From Gp1-AA133 sp964641665 (GTDB lineage Bacteria > Acidobacteriota > Terriglobia > Terriglobales > Acidobacteriaceae), in assembly GCA_964641665.1 (NCBI GenBank), contig CAZXKO010000113.1, forward strand, positions 37,545-101,544: a DNA stretch of 64,000 nucleotides. Direction: 5' to 3'. Position numbers and translations under genes: made by a program. This document shows, piece after piece, positions 42,694 to 52,270 of this stretch. Positions within the stretch are counted from its first letter, which is position 1; each line of letters begins with the position of its first letter. The notes under the pieces are model-generated. The model did no database searches, was not told where the DNA came from, and saw only the letters and a program-made list of their open reading frames with translations.

Positions 42694-45600
42694 CTAGTCG
42701 TGCTGGCTGCTCGGTTGCGGCGGGGTTGGGGAGCGATGGGCGACGCTCTGCCGCTTTTCTTCCATCTCGTTGGATTCCTTTTCGAGACGCTGGAACGACT
42801 CCAGCGCCTGGCGGCGCTCTTCCGTTTTCCCCAGACGCTTATAAATGTTGGCCAGGACGTAGTAATAAGAGGCGGCTCGCGAGTTGAGCGAAACGGCTCG
42901 ATTCAGCGCATCCACCGCATCGTTCAACTGCCCCTGGGCCTCCAGGGCTTTGGCCTGCTGGAACCAGGCGCCGTCTGACTTCGGATCAATTTTCAGCGCG
43001 GCACGCGCGTATTCAAGGGCCTTGGCTGAATCGCCTTTGCGATTGTAGTGCGCGCTCAGGTTCACATGGGACGATACGAAGCTCCCTTGCCGCGACTCGT
43101 TGATGGCGATCGCTTTCTCGTAACTGGCAACGGCTCCGTCATCGTCACCGAGCGCGTCCTGGGCAAATCCCAGACCGTCCAGCCCTTCCACGTAGTTCGG
43201 ATCGATGCGAACCGCGGCTTCAAATTCCTTGCGCGCGAGCGCCCAATTGTCCCGGATAGAGAAGAGTTTACCGAGGTTGAAATGCATCTCGGCCGAGCGC
43301 GGGTTGTAGCGGATGCCTTGTTCGAACTCCGCCTGGGCGGCCTCGAACCGGCCAATCACCATCAGATCGCGGCCGAGAATCTTGTGTGCTTCGGCGTTCT
43401 GGATGTCCCGTTGGAGCGATTGTGCCAGCGACTGAATGGACTCCCCAATTTTCTTTTGCGCGAACTGGCTGTACCCTAACGCGTACCACCCCCACGACGA
43501 CTTGGGATGGTCTTTGACGTACGCCGCCAGGAGAGGCTCCACCTCCTGATACTTGCCGGCCTGGATGTAGTTGGTGAATTCAGCGACACGCGCGGGATCG
43601 TCCAAGCCTTTTTCGCCAGAAAGGGCCTCAACCCTTTCTCGTGCGGACACGTCTCCAGGGTTGAGTTCCAGCGTCTTGCGATAGGCAGCTAGTGCGCCTT
43701 CAGTATCGCCCTGCTTCTCCAGCACGACGGCCAGGAAATGTTCAGCGTCGGAGGACTTGGGCTCCAGCAAAAGCGCGTGCTTGAATTTTGTGGTGGCTTC
43801 GTTCAAATCGCCCTTGTCGAGCGCAGCCCGGCCCTCGGCGATATCCAGGTCGGAATTCTGCTTGTGGTCGTCGGCCGACGCCAACTCACGGCTCTTCTGC
43901 AGTTCTGTCGCAGCTTCCTCTTTGCGTCCGACTCGCGCCAGCGCCAGCCCCAACTGGTAGTGCGCCCGCGTGCCCTGCGGATCCAAACGCACCGCTTCCT
44001 GCAGCGCGCTCACCGACTCCTCCACCTTGCCTTCACCTAGCAGAGCTTTCCCCAGCGCCAGCTGCGCGCCGGGAAAATTCGGATCGGTGGCGACTACCTT
44101 ACGCAATTGCTCGATTTCCTTCGGACGGCCATAGCTCGGGTCGGCGCTGTAGGCTTCCGCCAAGTTGAACTGCGCCTTCATCGAGGTGGGCGCAAGCGCG
44201 GCAGCTTTCTCAAGTACGCGAACCGCCTCCCCGGTATCGGCGGAGGTGGAGATCAACGCAGCACCGAGATTTGTCAGAGCATCGACATAATTGGGCTGGA
44301 TCCGCACCGCTTCGCGAAACTCTTTTATTGCCCCTTCGCCATCGTCAGCCTGGGCTAGCACGAGTCCGATATTGTTGTGCGCCTCGGCGAAGTCCGGGCG
44401 AAGTCGAACCGCCTCACCAAACTCGGCGAGCACCTCTTTGCTGTCAGCGCCCTTGTGCCCAAGGAGAAGTCCGAGCAGGTTGTGAGCTTCGGCGCGGTCC
44501 GGCTTTGCCGCCAGCGCCTGACGAAGACCTGCGACCGCGGCGTCCCAATCAGGCACCGGCCCCGCCGAAGCCGCTGAGAAATTCAGCCCGGTCTCAAATT
44601 GCCCACCCGCTCGGTCCAGATCACCCGCGCGCAGGTAGACAAGTCCAAGATCGACATAGGAAGCCGCAAACGACGGCTGCAGCGCGATAGCACGTTGCAG
44701 GCAACGTCGAGCATCTTCCAGTTGACCCGTTTCGCGCAGTGCCATTCCGAGAAAAGCAACGCTCGCCCCCGCGGAAGGATCAAGCCGCACTGCTTCGCGC
44801 AGCTCGGAAATCGCCTTGGACTTCGAGCCGCTGTACCACAGCGCCACGCCAAGGTTGTAGTGCCCGTCAGAGAGATCCGGGCGGAGCGCCACCGCTTTCT
44901 CCAGGTGCGGCAGCGCGGAAATTAAGTCGCCCTGCTGGCCCAACGTGAAGCCCAGCAGGTTTTGCGCGTCGGCGTAGGTTTCATCCTTACTGACGGCTTC
45001 CTCGAGCAAGCGCTGGCTTTCTTTGAGATCGCCCTGCGCTGCCGCTTCTTCGCCGCGCTTGTAGAGGTCGGCCGCCGGACTCGGCGCAGGCGGATTCGGT
45101 TTCGACATTGCAGCCGATTGCTGCTTTAAGGCCGACCCCAGCGCATAGTAAGCCTCGCGAAATTCGGGATCGATCTTCAACGTCTTCTCGAATGCCTCGA
45201 TAGCTCCAGCGCGATCTCCGCCTTGCTGCAATGTCTGGCCCAGCATGAAGCGGGCGTTGGCGTCGTTCGGTTCGTGCTCCGCCACGAAGCGCAAATGAAC
45301 CAGTGCGCTCTTGGCATCGCCCTGCGCCCGCAGAGCGACGCCCAGGTTCATGTGAGCGATGGGACTGTTGGGCTCGAGGGCAACCGCTTTTCGAAAGACC
45401 TTCACCGCTTCCGCCAACTCGCCGTTCTTGTTGAGCGCCGATCCCAGGTTCGCGTAGGCCCGCGTATATTTGGGGTCGAGAGCAATGGCCTTGCGAAATT
45501 CGGCGATGGCGCCGGTGAAATCGCCGTTCTCCAGGGTGGCGACCCCAAGCCAGTTGTGGGCGTCGGCGGAGTTAGGACCTAACTTCACGGCATGTTGAAA

Positions 45601-45867
45601 AGCGTCGAGGGCGTGCGGAAAGTCGTTCTGCCGCCACAAGGCCAGGCCCAGCACGACGTAGAGCTTGGAGCTGTCCGGATGCTGCCGGATCTGGTCTTCG
45701 ATCTGGCTGACGGATGCCGGAGGGCTCTTCTTCGCCTCTACTTGGCCGAACAGCATGGGCCCCGCAATTACAGCGACAATGGCAAGGGTCTGAGGGATTT
45801 TCCTGCAAGAAAGCATGGAGATCAGAAGTTTCCTCGACGAACGCCGGGCAAGCGCCGCAACGATCAT
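42694..45867 (-). CDS. Very large exported TPR protein
   Basis: About 1057 residues made almost wholly of tetratricopeptide repeats: more than 20 units with the W-LG-Y-A-P spacing (for example AHNWLGVATLENGDFTGAIAEF). An N-terminal hydrophobic stretch (LAIVAVIAGPMLFGQVEA) suggests export or anchoring, so the superhelix would lie in the periplasm as a scaffold. The tail is polar (EEKRQSVAHRSPTPP). I chose the ATG at 45867, which follows GGAAGGG; an ATG at 45816 is possible. The gene converges with the GH5-like gene and diverges from the TonB receptor gene. Confidence 0.85.
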   Translation of the reverse strand: MIVAALARRSSRKLLISMLSCRKIPQTLAIVAVIAGPMLFGQVEAKKSPPASVSQIEDQIRQHPDSSKLYVVLGLALWRQNDFPHALDAFQHAVKLGPNSADAHNWLGVATLENGDFTGAIAEFRKAIALDPKYTRAYANLGSALNKNGELAEAVKVFRKAVALEPNSPIAHMNLGVALRAQGDAKSALVHLRFVAEHEPNDANARFMLGQTLQQGGDRAGAIEAFEKTLKIDPEFREAYYALGSALKQQSAAMSKPNPPAPSPAADLYKRGEEAAAQGDLKESQRLLEEAVSKDETYADAQNLLGFTLGQQGDLISALPHLEKAVALRPDLSDGHYNLGVALWYSGSKSKAISELREAVRLDPSAGASVAFLGMALRETGQLEDARRCLQRAIALQPSFAASYVDLGLVYLRAGDLDRAGGQFETGLNFSAASAGPVPDWDAAVAGLRQALAAKPDRAEAHNLLGLLLGHKGADSKEVLAEFGEAVRLRPDFAEAHNNIGLVLAQADDGEGAIKEFREAVRIQPNYVDALTNLGAALISTSADTGEAVRVLEKAAALAPTSMKAQFNLAEAYSADPSYGRPKEIEQLRKVVATDPNFPGAQLALGKALLGEGKVEESVSALQEAVRLDPQGTRAHYQLGLALARVGRKEEAATELQKSRELASADDHKQNSDLDIAEGRAALDKGDLNEATTKFKHALLLEPKSSDAEHFLAVVLEKQGDTEGALAAYRKTLELNPGDVSARERVEALSGEKGLDDPARVAEFTNYIQAGKYQEVEPLLAAYVKDHPKSSWGWYALGYSQFAQKKIGESIQSLAQSLQRDIQNAEAHKILGRDLMVIGRFEAAQAEFEQGIRYNPRSAEMHFNLGKLFSIRDNWALARKEFEAAVRIDPNYVEGLDGLGFAQDALGDDDGAVASYEKAIAINESRQGSFVSSHVNLSAHYNRKGDSAKALEYARAALKIDPKSDGAWFQQAKALEAQGQLNDAVDALNRAVSLNSRAASYYYVLANIYKRLGKTEERRQALESFQRLEKESNEMEEKRQSVAHRSPTPPQPSSQHD

Positions 45868-46397
45868 AGCGCACCCTTCCAATTGCGCCGAAGCAAAATC
45901 CCCCATCGTCCAGCCAGGCCGCTTGCCAGCCCTGCGGGCACATCGGTAAACGATCTACTGGTTTTCCGGGCCCTCGTGGCGGGCAAAATCTTCTGCGTTG
46001 CGAAACGTTTGTGGGGCTGTAGATGCCTCCCCAAGCGCCCTCAATCACACCGAATTCGTAGGGGTTTCGACGCCATTTTGTCATGTATTTACAGCAAGAT
46101 GCACGGCAGCGGTCCAGCCCACGAAAGAATCAGCTAGTTCCGTTTTGGGAACGCGCTCTAGTTCTTTTCTACTAGAATCTTCTTGACTTCGTTCTAGGAC
46201 ATTTAGTAAACACGGTACCCATCAGGCGAGAAAAGGTTTACCGGAAATGTGCCGGAGCTTTCTCGCAGGGTTCAACTCTAGGGACGTGCCAATTCTTTCG
46301 TGAGATTTCCGAAACTGGGTGAGGAGAACGGCGACTCAGACCTTTCGTTAAGAGGGGGTCGTCGGTCCGCGCCCGCGATTCGTTTCACGCTGGAGCG
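45868..46397. other. Divergent gap upstream of the TonB receptor
   Basis: About 530 bases with no credible gene. It contains an inverted repeat GTTCC (46137-46141) with GGAAC (46148-46152), and TTGACT at 46183 as a possible -35 without a good -10. No copy of the LacI-type operator seen at 41453 is present. Confidence 0.45.
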
Positions 46398-46413
46398 AGC
46401 TAGCAAACTAGCT
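46398..46413 (+). promoter_or_regulatory. Leader hairpin directly before the TonB receptor ribosome site
   Basis: AGCTAG and CTAGCT form a perfect six-base-pair stem with a CAAA loop, four bases before the GGGAGGGG ribosome site. In the transcript it could affect translation start or mRNA stability of the receptor. Confidence 0.45.
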
Positions 46414-46429
46414 GGTGGGAGGGGTGGAT

Positions 46430-49400
46430 ATGAAACGGCCGATGTCTTCCTGCGTATTTCTGCTTTGTCTTTTCGTTGCCTTCAGCGCGCTCGGAGCGTA
46501 TGCCCAGTTTGCTGACCGCGCGGTGATTACAGGCATCGTCACGGACGCTACCGGGGCCGCCGTTCCCGATGCTCAGGTCAAGATCGTCAATCAGGAAACC
46601 GGCGTGATTACCCAGGTCGGCACCAACAATGCCGGCAACTTCAGCACCCCGCCGCTCCAGATCGGACTCTACACGGTCGAGGTGCTGAAAGAAGGTTTCA
46701 AGGCCTTCTCCCAGACAAGCATTCGGCTCACCGGCGGCCAGACCTGGCGGCAGGACGTGAAGCTCGAAGTCGGCGCGGTCACGCAGAGCGTCGAGGTCAT
46801 GGCCACGGCCACGCAGATCAACACGGAAAACCCCACCGTGACCCACACCGTTAGCGAAACCTACTATCGCGACATGCCTGCCGTGATGGGCGCCGACATT
46901 CGTCTGGCCGAATCCCTGCTCCAGTTGCAGCCTGGCTTCGTGCCCATGCAGCCCAACGGCGACGCGATCTTCCGCGGCAGCCAGTTCACCTCGCGCATCA
47001 ACGGCGGCCAGACCATGGCCACAGCGAATTGGTTTGACGGCGCCGAATTCGGTTACGCCGAAGGCCACCAGGGCACGCAGGAAAGTTCGATCCCGTATCC
47101 GTCAGTGCAGGAAATGACGGTAGTCGAGAACACCTTCTCCGCCCAGTATGGCCACACCAGCGGCGGGTTCATTACCTACACCACCAAGTCGGGCACGGAG
47201 AAGTATCACGGCAATTTGTACGATTTCTACGGCACCAATAAATTCGACGCCTCGAACTATTTCGTCGGGCCACAGCTCAAGGCTCAGGGCTTGAGCAACA
47301 CACTGCCCCTTGGCCAGAATAACTGGGGCTTTGCCGTGGGCGGGCCGATTCCCAAACTCGCCAAGACGTTCTGGTTCTTCAACCTTGACGGCATGGACTA
47401 TCACAGCACCGTCAACACCGGCTTTGTGAATACCCTCGCCACCCCCCTGCAGAAGACGGGTGACTTCTCGGAGTTTCTTGACACGACAAAAGTCGTGGGA
47501 ACCGACAAGTTGGGCCGCCCGATCTATCAGGGCGAAATCTTCAACCCTGCCACCACGCGAAACGTCGGCGGAACCCCGGTGCGCGACGGTTATGGCTTTG
47601 ATCCCACAACGGGTCTCCCCATCGCGGGTAAGGCGAATATCATTCCAACCACCGACCCCCTGTGGAGCCCCCTGGCGACTGCTGTTCTTCCGCTCATGCC
47701 GAAACTTGATCGCAACACTTTGCGGGCGAACGGTTTCGGCGGGAACTCAGACGACAACAATAAGATCAACGTCAGAACCTGGTTGTTGCGATTCGACCAT
47801 ACCTTCAATAACAAGTTCTCGATCAGCAACACGTATTATGAAAACATCAGGCCGCGCACAGCGCACTGCGGCGGGCCGCAGGGTTGCACCACCTCGCACA
47901 ATGGACAAACGGACCCGCAGGCTAACAGCGATTACATTGGCCAGGGGTTCTTCCAGCGCATCACGAACCACTTTGATCACGTCCAGATCAACTACGTGAT
48001 CCGGCCGAACCTGTTTAACCACACCACAATCGCTTACGACCGCTGGCTCATGCGAGGCCACATGCTGTCGGGAGGCGTAGGCTGGAACCAGAAGCTCGGC
48101 TTGGGGTTGCCGGATCAAGGGGTATTCAACAACGCCGGTTTCCCACAGTTGAACTTTAACGGCCCGGTCGGATACACCCACTACGGCACCCCGTGGGCAA
48201 GCGACGGAGCGGACATCAACAATCGTTACCAGTTCCTTGATGACGTCTCCTGGGTTACCGGCAAGCACACGATCAAGGCGGGTTTCGAATTCCGTTATAT
48301 GACCTTCCCGCAGACCGGCTGGGCGGTGAACACTGGCGGCAATTTCAATTTCAACGCCAACGAGACGGCTGCTTACGACGCAACCGGCAACAACTTGAAC
48401 AGTTCGACTGGAAACGAGCTGGCCTCATTTATCCTTGGCCAAGTGGACAGCTCCAATTTCTCGGTGCCGTTCAAGTACATGCCCAAGATGAGATATTCCG
48501 CTCCCTGGGTCAACGACGATATCAAGCTGACCAAGAAGCTGAACGTAACTCTAGGGATACGCTTCGATTGGACATCGGGCCTCTCGGAGGAGTTCAACCG
48601 TTTCTCCACCTTCGACCCCTCTGCCCAGAATCCGGTCGGCCATTTGGGTGCGACCGTATTTAACGCCTCGAAAGCGACCGGTGAAAGCAGTTGGAGCGTC
48701 GGGCCCCGCCTCGGGTTTGCCTATGCCCTGAATGATAAGACAGCCATCCGCGGCGGCTATGGCATCTACTACGCCGGCGTGCAGGCCGACTCGTGGGATC
48801 CGTACCCGGTGGACGGCTACCAGACCAATCCAGTTGCCCCGAACACCACCAACGGACTAGTGCCAGCATATTATTTCAACGGGACCGGAACATGCCCGAC
48901 TGCGACCCTCAACACGGTGAATACCGCTCTCGGCCAGAGCGTGGGTTGTGGCTGGCCAGCGGGCTCGATCGTCCTCCCGCCCCAGTTGAACGCGGGCGTG
49001 TCGAACGGTGGGAATCCCGTCGGCGTTTACCCGAAGACCTACACCATGCCCCGATACCAGAACTGGTCGATCTCGGTGCAGCGCCAGATCGGGAACAATA
49101 TGATGCTTGACATTGCGTACGTGGGCAACCACGGTACGCGGTTGATCGACGGTCGAAGCTCTGCTGGCGTGTATGACAACATGAACCCTGCCAGCGTGCT
49201 AAGTCTGGGATCTACCGTGCTCAACGCTGAAATCAAAAACGGAGTCCCTGACGCCGTCGCGGCGGCAGCTGGAATCACAAGTCCCTATCCTACCTTCAGC
49301 GGATCGGTGGCTCAGTCCTTGCGGCCATGGCCGCAGTACCAGATTATCAACTGGCGCTTCTTCAACTACGGGTCGAGTCGCTACGATGCGCTCCAGGCCG

Positions 49401-50137
49401 CGTTCGAAAAGCGCATGAGTCACGGTCTGCAGGCCAAGGTTGCATACACATACTCCCATTTGATGAACAACGGCGCCGAGACTGGACTGGGATCCGGTGG
49501 ACCTCCCATCCAGAACCCCAGCAACTTCAGCAACCTCTACACGGTCAGCTCGGACGATGTTCCGCAGATCCTGTCGTTGGGATGGGTCTACCAGTTGCCC
49601 TTCGGGAAGGGTAAAGCACTCGCAGGGGGTGCCACCGGAGCTGTGGACAAGGTGATCGGCAACTGGCAGATCTCCGTGATGCAGTCTTACTCCTCGGGTC
49701 GGCCCCTCTCCATCACCATGCCTAACAACATGGGCGGTCTGCTGTTCACCAACGCCAAGTTCCCCGACAAAGCCGGAAGCGGGAAGAGCGGGCATTTCAG
49801 CAACCCGTACACGGACACCTACCTTAACCAATCTGGATGGTCGGCGCCGGGCGGAAGCGGCGACGCTCTTGCCTTCGGAAATGCTCCGAGACAGGACTCG
49901 AGCGCGCGCGGCTTTAAGTACTTCAACGAAGACTTCTCCATCATCAAGGACACCTATTTCGGAGAAGGCAAGTACTTACGTTTCGAAGCCGATGCTGGCA
50001 ATATCTTTAACCGGGTCTTCTTCTGCCCCGTGGATACGAACTGGGTCGCCAACAATGGCAACGGTAACTTTGGCCACACCGGCAGCCAGTGCAACATCCC
50101 GAGGCGTATGCAACTCGGCCTGCAACTCTTCTTCTAA
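46430..50137 (+). CDS. Oar-like TonB-dependent receptor with carboxypeptidase-regulatory domain
   Basis: About 1235 residues. A signal peptide (SSCVFLLCLFVAFSALGAYAQ) is followed by a carboxypeptidase-regulatory-like beta sandwich (about 32-110: ITGIVTDATGAAVPDAQVKI to VGAVTQSVEV). A plug-like region then leads to a 22-strand outer-membrane barrel ending in the required aromatic residue (LGLQLFF). This is the Oar/CarboxypepD_reg receptor type abundant in Acidobacteriota. Context (GH51, GH5-like, CRTAC1 and TPR proteins) suggests uptake of plant oligosaccharides. The ATG at 46430 lies seven bases after GGAGG. A strong terminator follows the gene. Confidence 0.93.
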   Translation: MKRPMSSCVFLLCLFVAFSALGAYAQFADRAVITGIVTDATGAAVPDAQVKIVNQETGVITQVGTNNAGNFSTPPLQIGLYTVEVLKEGFKAFSQTSIRLTGGQTWRQDVKLEVGAVTQSVEVMATATQINTENPTVTHTVSETYYRDMPAVMGADIRLAESLLQLQPGFVPMQPNGDAIFRGSQFTSRINGGQTMATANWFDGAEFGYAEGHQGTQESSIPYPSVQEMTVVENTFSAQYGHTSGGFITYTTKSGTEKYHGNLYDFYGTNKFDASNYFVGPQLKAQGLSNTLPLGQNNWGFAVGGPIPKLAKTFWFFNLDGMDYHSTVNTGFVNTLATPLQKTGDFSEFLDTTKVVGTDKLGRPIYQGEIFNPATTRNVGGTPVRDGYGFDPTTGLPIAGKANIIPTTDPLWSPLATAVLPLMPKLDRNTLRANGFGGNSDDNNKINVRTWLLRFDHTFNNKFSISNTYYENIRPRTAHCGGPQGCTTSHNGQTDPQANSDYIGQGFFQRITNHFDHVQINYVIRPNLFNHTTIAYDRWLMRGHMLSGGVGWNQKLGLGLPDQGVFNNAGFPQLNFNGPVGYTHYGTPWASDGADINNRYQFLDDVSWVTGKHTIKAGFEFRYMTFPQTGWAVNTGGNFNFNANETAAYDATGNNLNSSTGNELASFILGQVDSSNFSVPFKYMPKMRYSAPWVNDDIKLTKKLNVTLGIRFDWTSGLSEEFNRFSTFDPSAQNPVGHLGATVFNASKATGESSWSVGPRLGFAYALNDKTAIRGGYGIYYAGVQADSWDPYPVDGYQTNPVAPNTTNGLVPAYYFNGTGTCPTATLNTVNTALGQSVGCGWPAGSIVLPPQLNAGVSNGGNPVGVYPKTYTMPRYQNWSISVQRQIGNNMMLDIAYVGNHGTRLIDGRSSAGVYDNMNPASVLSLGSTVLNAEIKNGVPDAVAAAAGITSPYPTFSGSVAQSLRPWPQYQIINWRFFNYGSSRYDALQAAFEKRMSHGLQAKVAYTYSHLMNNGAETGLGSGGPPIQNPSNFSNLYTVSSDDVPQILSLGWVYQLPFGKGKALAGGATGAVDKVIGNWQISVMQSYSSGRPLSITMPNNMGGLLFTNAKFPDKAGSGKSGHFSNPYTDTYLNQSGWSAPGGSGDALAFGNAPRQDSSARGFKYFNEDFSIIKDTYFGEGKYLRFEADAGNIFNRVFFCPVDTNWVANNGNGNFGHTGSQCNIPRRMQLGLQLFF

Positions 50138-50162
50138 ACTCACCTTCTTCTCGACCGACCCG

Positions 50163-50188
50163 CCCGCCGCGTGTAAAAACGCGGCGGG
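50163..50188 (+). terminator. Rho-independent terminator of the TonB receptor gene
   Basis: CCCGCCGCG and CGCGGCGGG form a nine-base-pair stem with an eight-base loop, 26 bases after the stop codon, followed by the T-rich stretch TGTTGTATTTTCT. This ends the receptor transcript as a single gene. Confidence 0.85.
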
Positions 50189-50365
50189 TGTTGTATTTTC
50201 TGATCGCTTGTTACTTGTTAAGGGAGTTTTGTGGCGGCGGTCTCGACGGGGATAAGCAGCGCCGCCGTCCCGGCGGCTGTCCGGCGGGCGCCCTCGCCCG
50301 CCGCGGCCTGGAAGCGAGAAAACGTTCGGGTTAGCCTGGGAAGACGCAGTCGCCACTTCTCCCCA

Positions 50366-52219
50366 CTACCTTCCCAGCTTCGCCTTCTGCACGATCCCGT
50401 GTCCTTCCTGCACCACGAGCAGTTGATTCGCCTCGACGTTCTTGAACGACTCGACCAACCCCAGCGGCCAGCGAACTTCTACTAGGTCCACCTGCGTCGC
50501 CCGTCCGAGCCCGAAGTGCAGGCGCAGATCGTTCTGCGACATAAAGCTGGAACCGCTCATCACCTCGTTGATCTGGGAATGCCGTCCCGTCACCACTCTC
50601 ACCCGCGCCCCGATCGCGCTGCGATTGGACTTGGTGCCGATGCATTTCACCTTCAGCCAGTTGTTCTTTATGGGGCAATCCGTGCGCAACAGCGACGGCG
50701 GCTCATTCATGTTGATCACCACCACGTCTACATCGCCGTCGTTGTCAAAGTCCCCAAATGCGGTGCCGCGGCTGCTGCGGAGTTGATTCGTCGCTGGCCC
50801 GGTGCTGGCGGTGACGTCGGTAAAGCGTCCGTTCCCCAGGTTCTTGTACACGATCTTCTTCTCTTTGAAGGTGACGTGCAGCCTGCGCGTGTCGACCTCC
50901 GGAAACACGTGGCCGTTCGACATGAAGATATCGGGCCAGCCATCGTTGTCGAAGTCGAATAGCCCCACGCCCCATCCCAGATACTTGGTGTTGCCGCCCA
51001 TCCCCGCCTGGTATACGGCGTCGTAAAAGGTGCCGTCTCCATTGTTGTGGTAGAGATTCGCGGTCTGGTCCGAGTAGTTGGTCTTGACGATATCGAGCCA
51101 GCCGTCGCAGTCGTAATCGCCCACGCCGACTCCCATGCCTCCCTGGGAGGCCCCGTTCTCGTTGAGGGCGCAACCGATGTCGCTGCCAATCTCCTCGAAT
51201 GTCCCGTTCTGTTTGTTGTGATAGAAGCGGCTGGGAACCGAGTCGCAGGCGACATAGATGTCGGGCCATCCATCGTTGTCGAAGTCCGCCGCACACACGC
51301 CGAGGCCATAGGAGCCAACGGGAAGCCACTGCACCCGGTCGACCGTGGGCGTAGATGGACCTCGCGGAACCGCGATACCAGATCGCTCCGAAACATCCTC
51401 GAACGTCCCATCGCCTCGATTGTGGTACAGAATGTTGGTCCCGCCGCTCAACCCCTGCGGTCCGCACCCTACCGACAGGCCATAGTAGCGGCAGTACTGC
51501 GTATCACCCGGTTGCGGGACTGTCTGAAGATCGAAATTTACGTAGTTCGCGACAAACAGGTCTAAATAGCCGTCCCGGTCGTAATCTACAAAACAGCACC
51601 CTGAATTCCATCGTGGCCGGGGCGTCTTCTGTAATAGACCCGCTTTCTCGGTAACATCCGTAAAGGTCCCATCCCCGTTGTTATGGTATAAGACGAGGCC
51701 ACCCCAATAAGTCACGAACAAGTCATCATGTCCGTCGTTGTCATAGTCACCAATGCAACATCCCTGGCCCCATCCAGATCGACCTAGTCCAGTCTTGTCC
51801 GTTACGTTTGTAAATGTCCCATCACGGTTATTATGAAATAGGAAGTTAGAAGGTTGATGTTCCAGGGAGATACCGTCGAACCGGGTTCCATTTATGAAGA
51901 AGATGTCGAGCCAGCCATCGTTGTCGTAGTCGAAGAGAGCGACACCACAGCCGATCTCCTCCAGCAGGTACCGCTTGCGCTCAACCCCGCCGAAAACGTT
52001 GACCGCTCCGCTCAAGCCGGCTTCAGCCGCAATGTCCGTGAATGAAAACCCGGCTGCAGGGCCGACCACTTTCGCGGCCTTCCTGACGGCAGCGGAAGCC
52101 GCATGTTTTTGAAGGGCGGATGCCCACGACCCTGGCACCAGAAATGACGCCGGCACGACCGTGCCCAACCTCCCCAACTGGCGGAGCAACTCACGTCGTG
52201 AGAAACGGCTGAAGTCCAT
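50366..52219 (-). CDS. CRTAC1-family protein: FG-GAP repeats plus ASPIC/UnbV domain, Tat-exported
   Basis: A 617-residue protein. The N-terminus (FSRFSRRELLRQLGRLGTVV) is a twin-arginine signal. Seven calcium-loop repeats of the type DYDNDGWLD run from about 95 to 500 and form a beta-propeller. The C-terminal domain (about 520-595: NRSAIGARVRVVTG to VDLVEVRWPLG) is ASPIC/UnbV. Relatives are secreted, calcium-binding proteins of unknown role. The gene is 51 bases after the TPR gene at 52271 on the same strand, so the two probably form an operon. It shares the family with the proteins at 54026 and 55878. Confidence 0.92.
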   Translation of the reverse strand: MDFSRFSRRELLRQLGRLGTVVPASFLVPGSWASALQKHAASAAVRKAAKVVGPAAGFSFTDIAAEAGLSGAVNVFGGVERKRYLLEEIGCGVALFDYDNDGWLDIFFINGTRFDGISLEHQPSNFLFHNNRDGTFTNVTDKTGLGRSGWGQGCCIGDYDNDGHDDLFVTYWGGLVLYHNNGDGTFTDVTEKAGLLQKTPRPRWNSGCCFVDYDRDGYLDLFVANYVNFDLQTVPQPGDTQYCRYYGLSVGCGPQGLSGGTNILYHNRGDGTFEDVSERSGIAVPRGPSTPTVDRVQWLPVGSYGLGVCAADFDNDGWPDIYVACDSVPSRFYHNKQNGTFEEIGSDIGCALNENGASQGGMGVGVGDYDCDGWLDIVKTNYSDQTANLYHNNGDGTFYDAVYQAGMGGNTKYLGWGVGLFDFDNDGWPDIFMSNGHVFPEVDTRRLHVTFKEKKIVYKNLGNGRFTDVTASTGPATNQLRSSRGTAFGDFDNDGDVDVVVINMNEPPSLLRTDCPIKNNWLKVKCIGTKSNRSAIGARVRVVTGRHSQINEVMSGSSFMSQNDLRLHFGLGRATQVDLVEVRWPLGLVESFKNVEANQLLVVQEGHGIVQKAKLGR

Positions 52220-52270
52220 GGATTGGCCTGTTCCTCCACCCGGGCAAGGGATTCCCGAAAGCCCTGTTGA

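Noticed and set aside
46183..46211. TTGACT upstream of the TonB receptor as a -35 box
   Set aside because: No acceptable -10 sequence at 16 to 18 bases.
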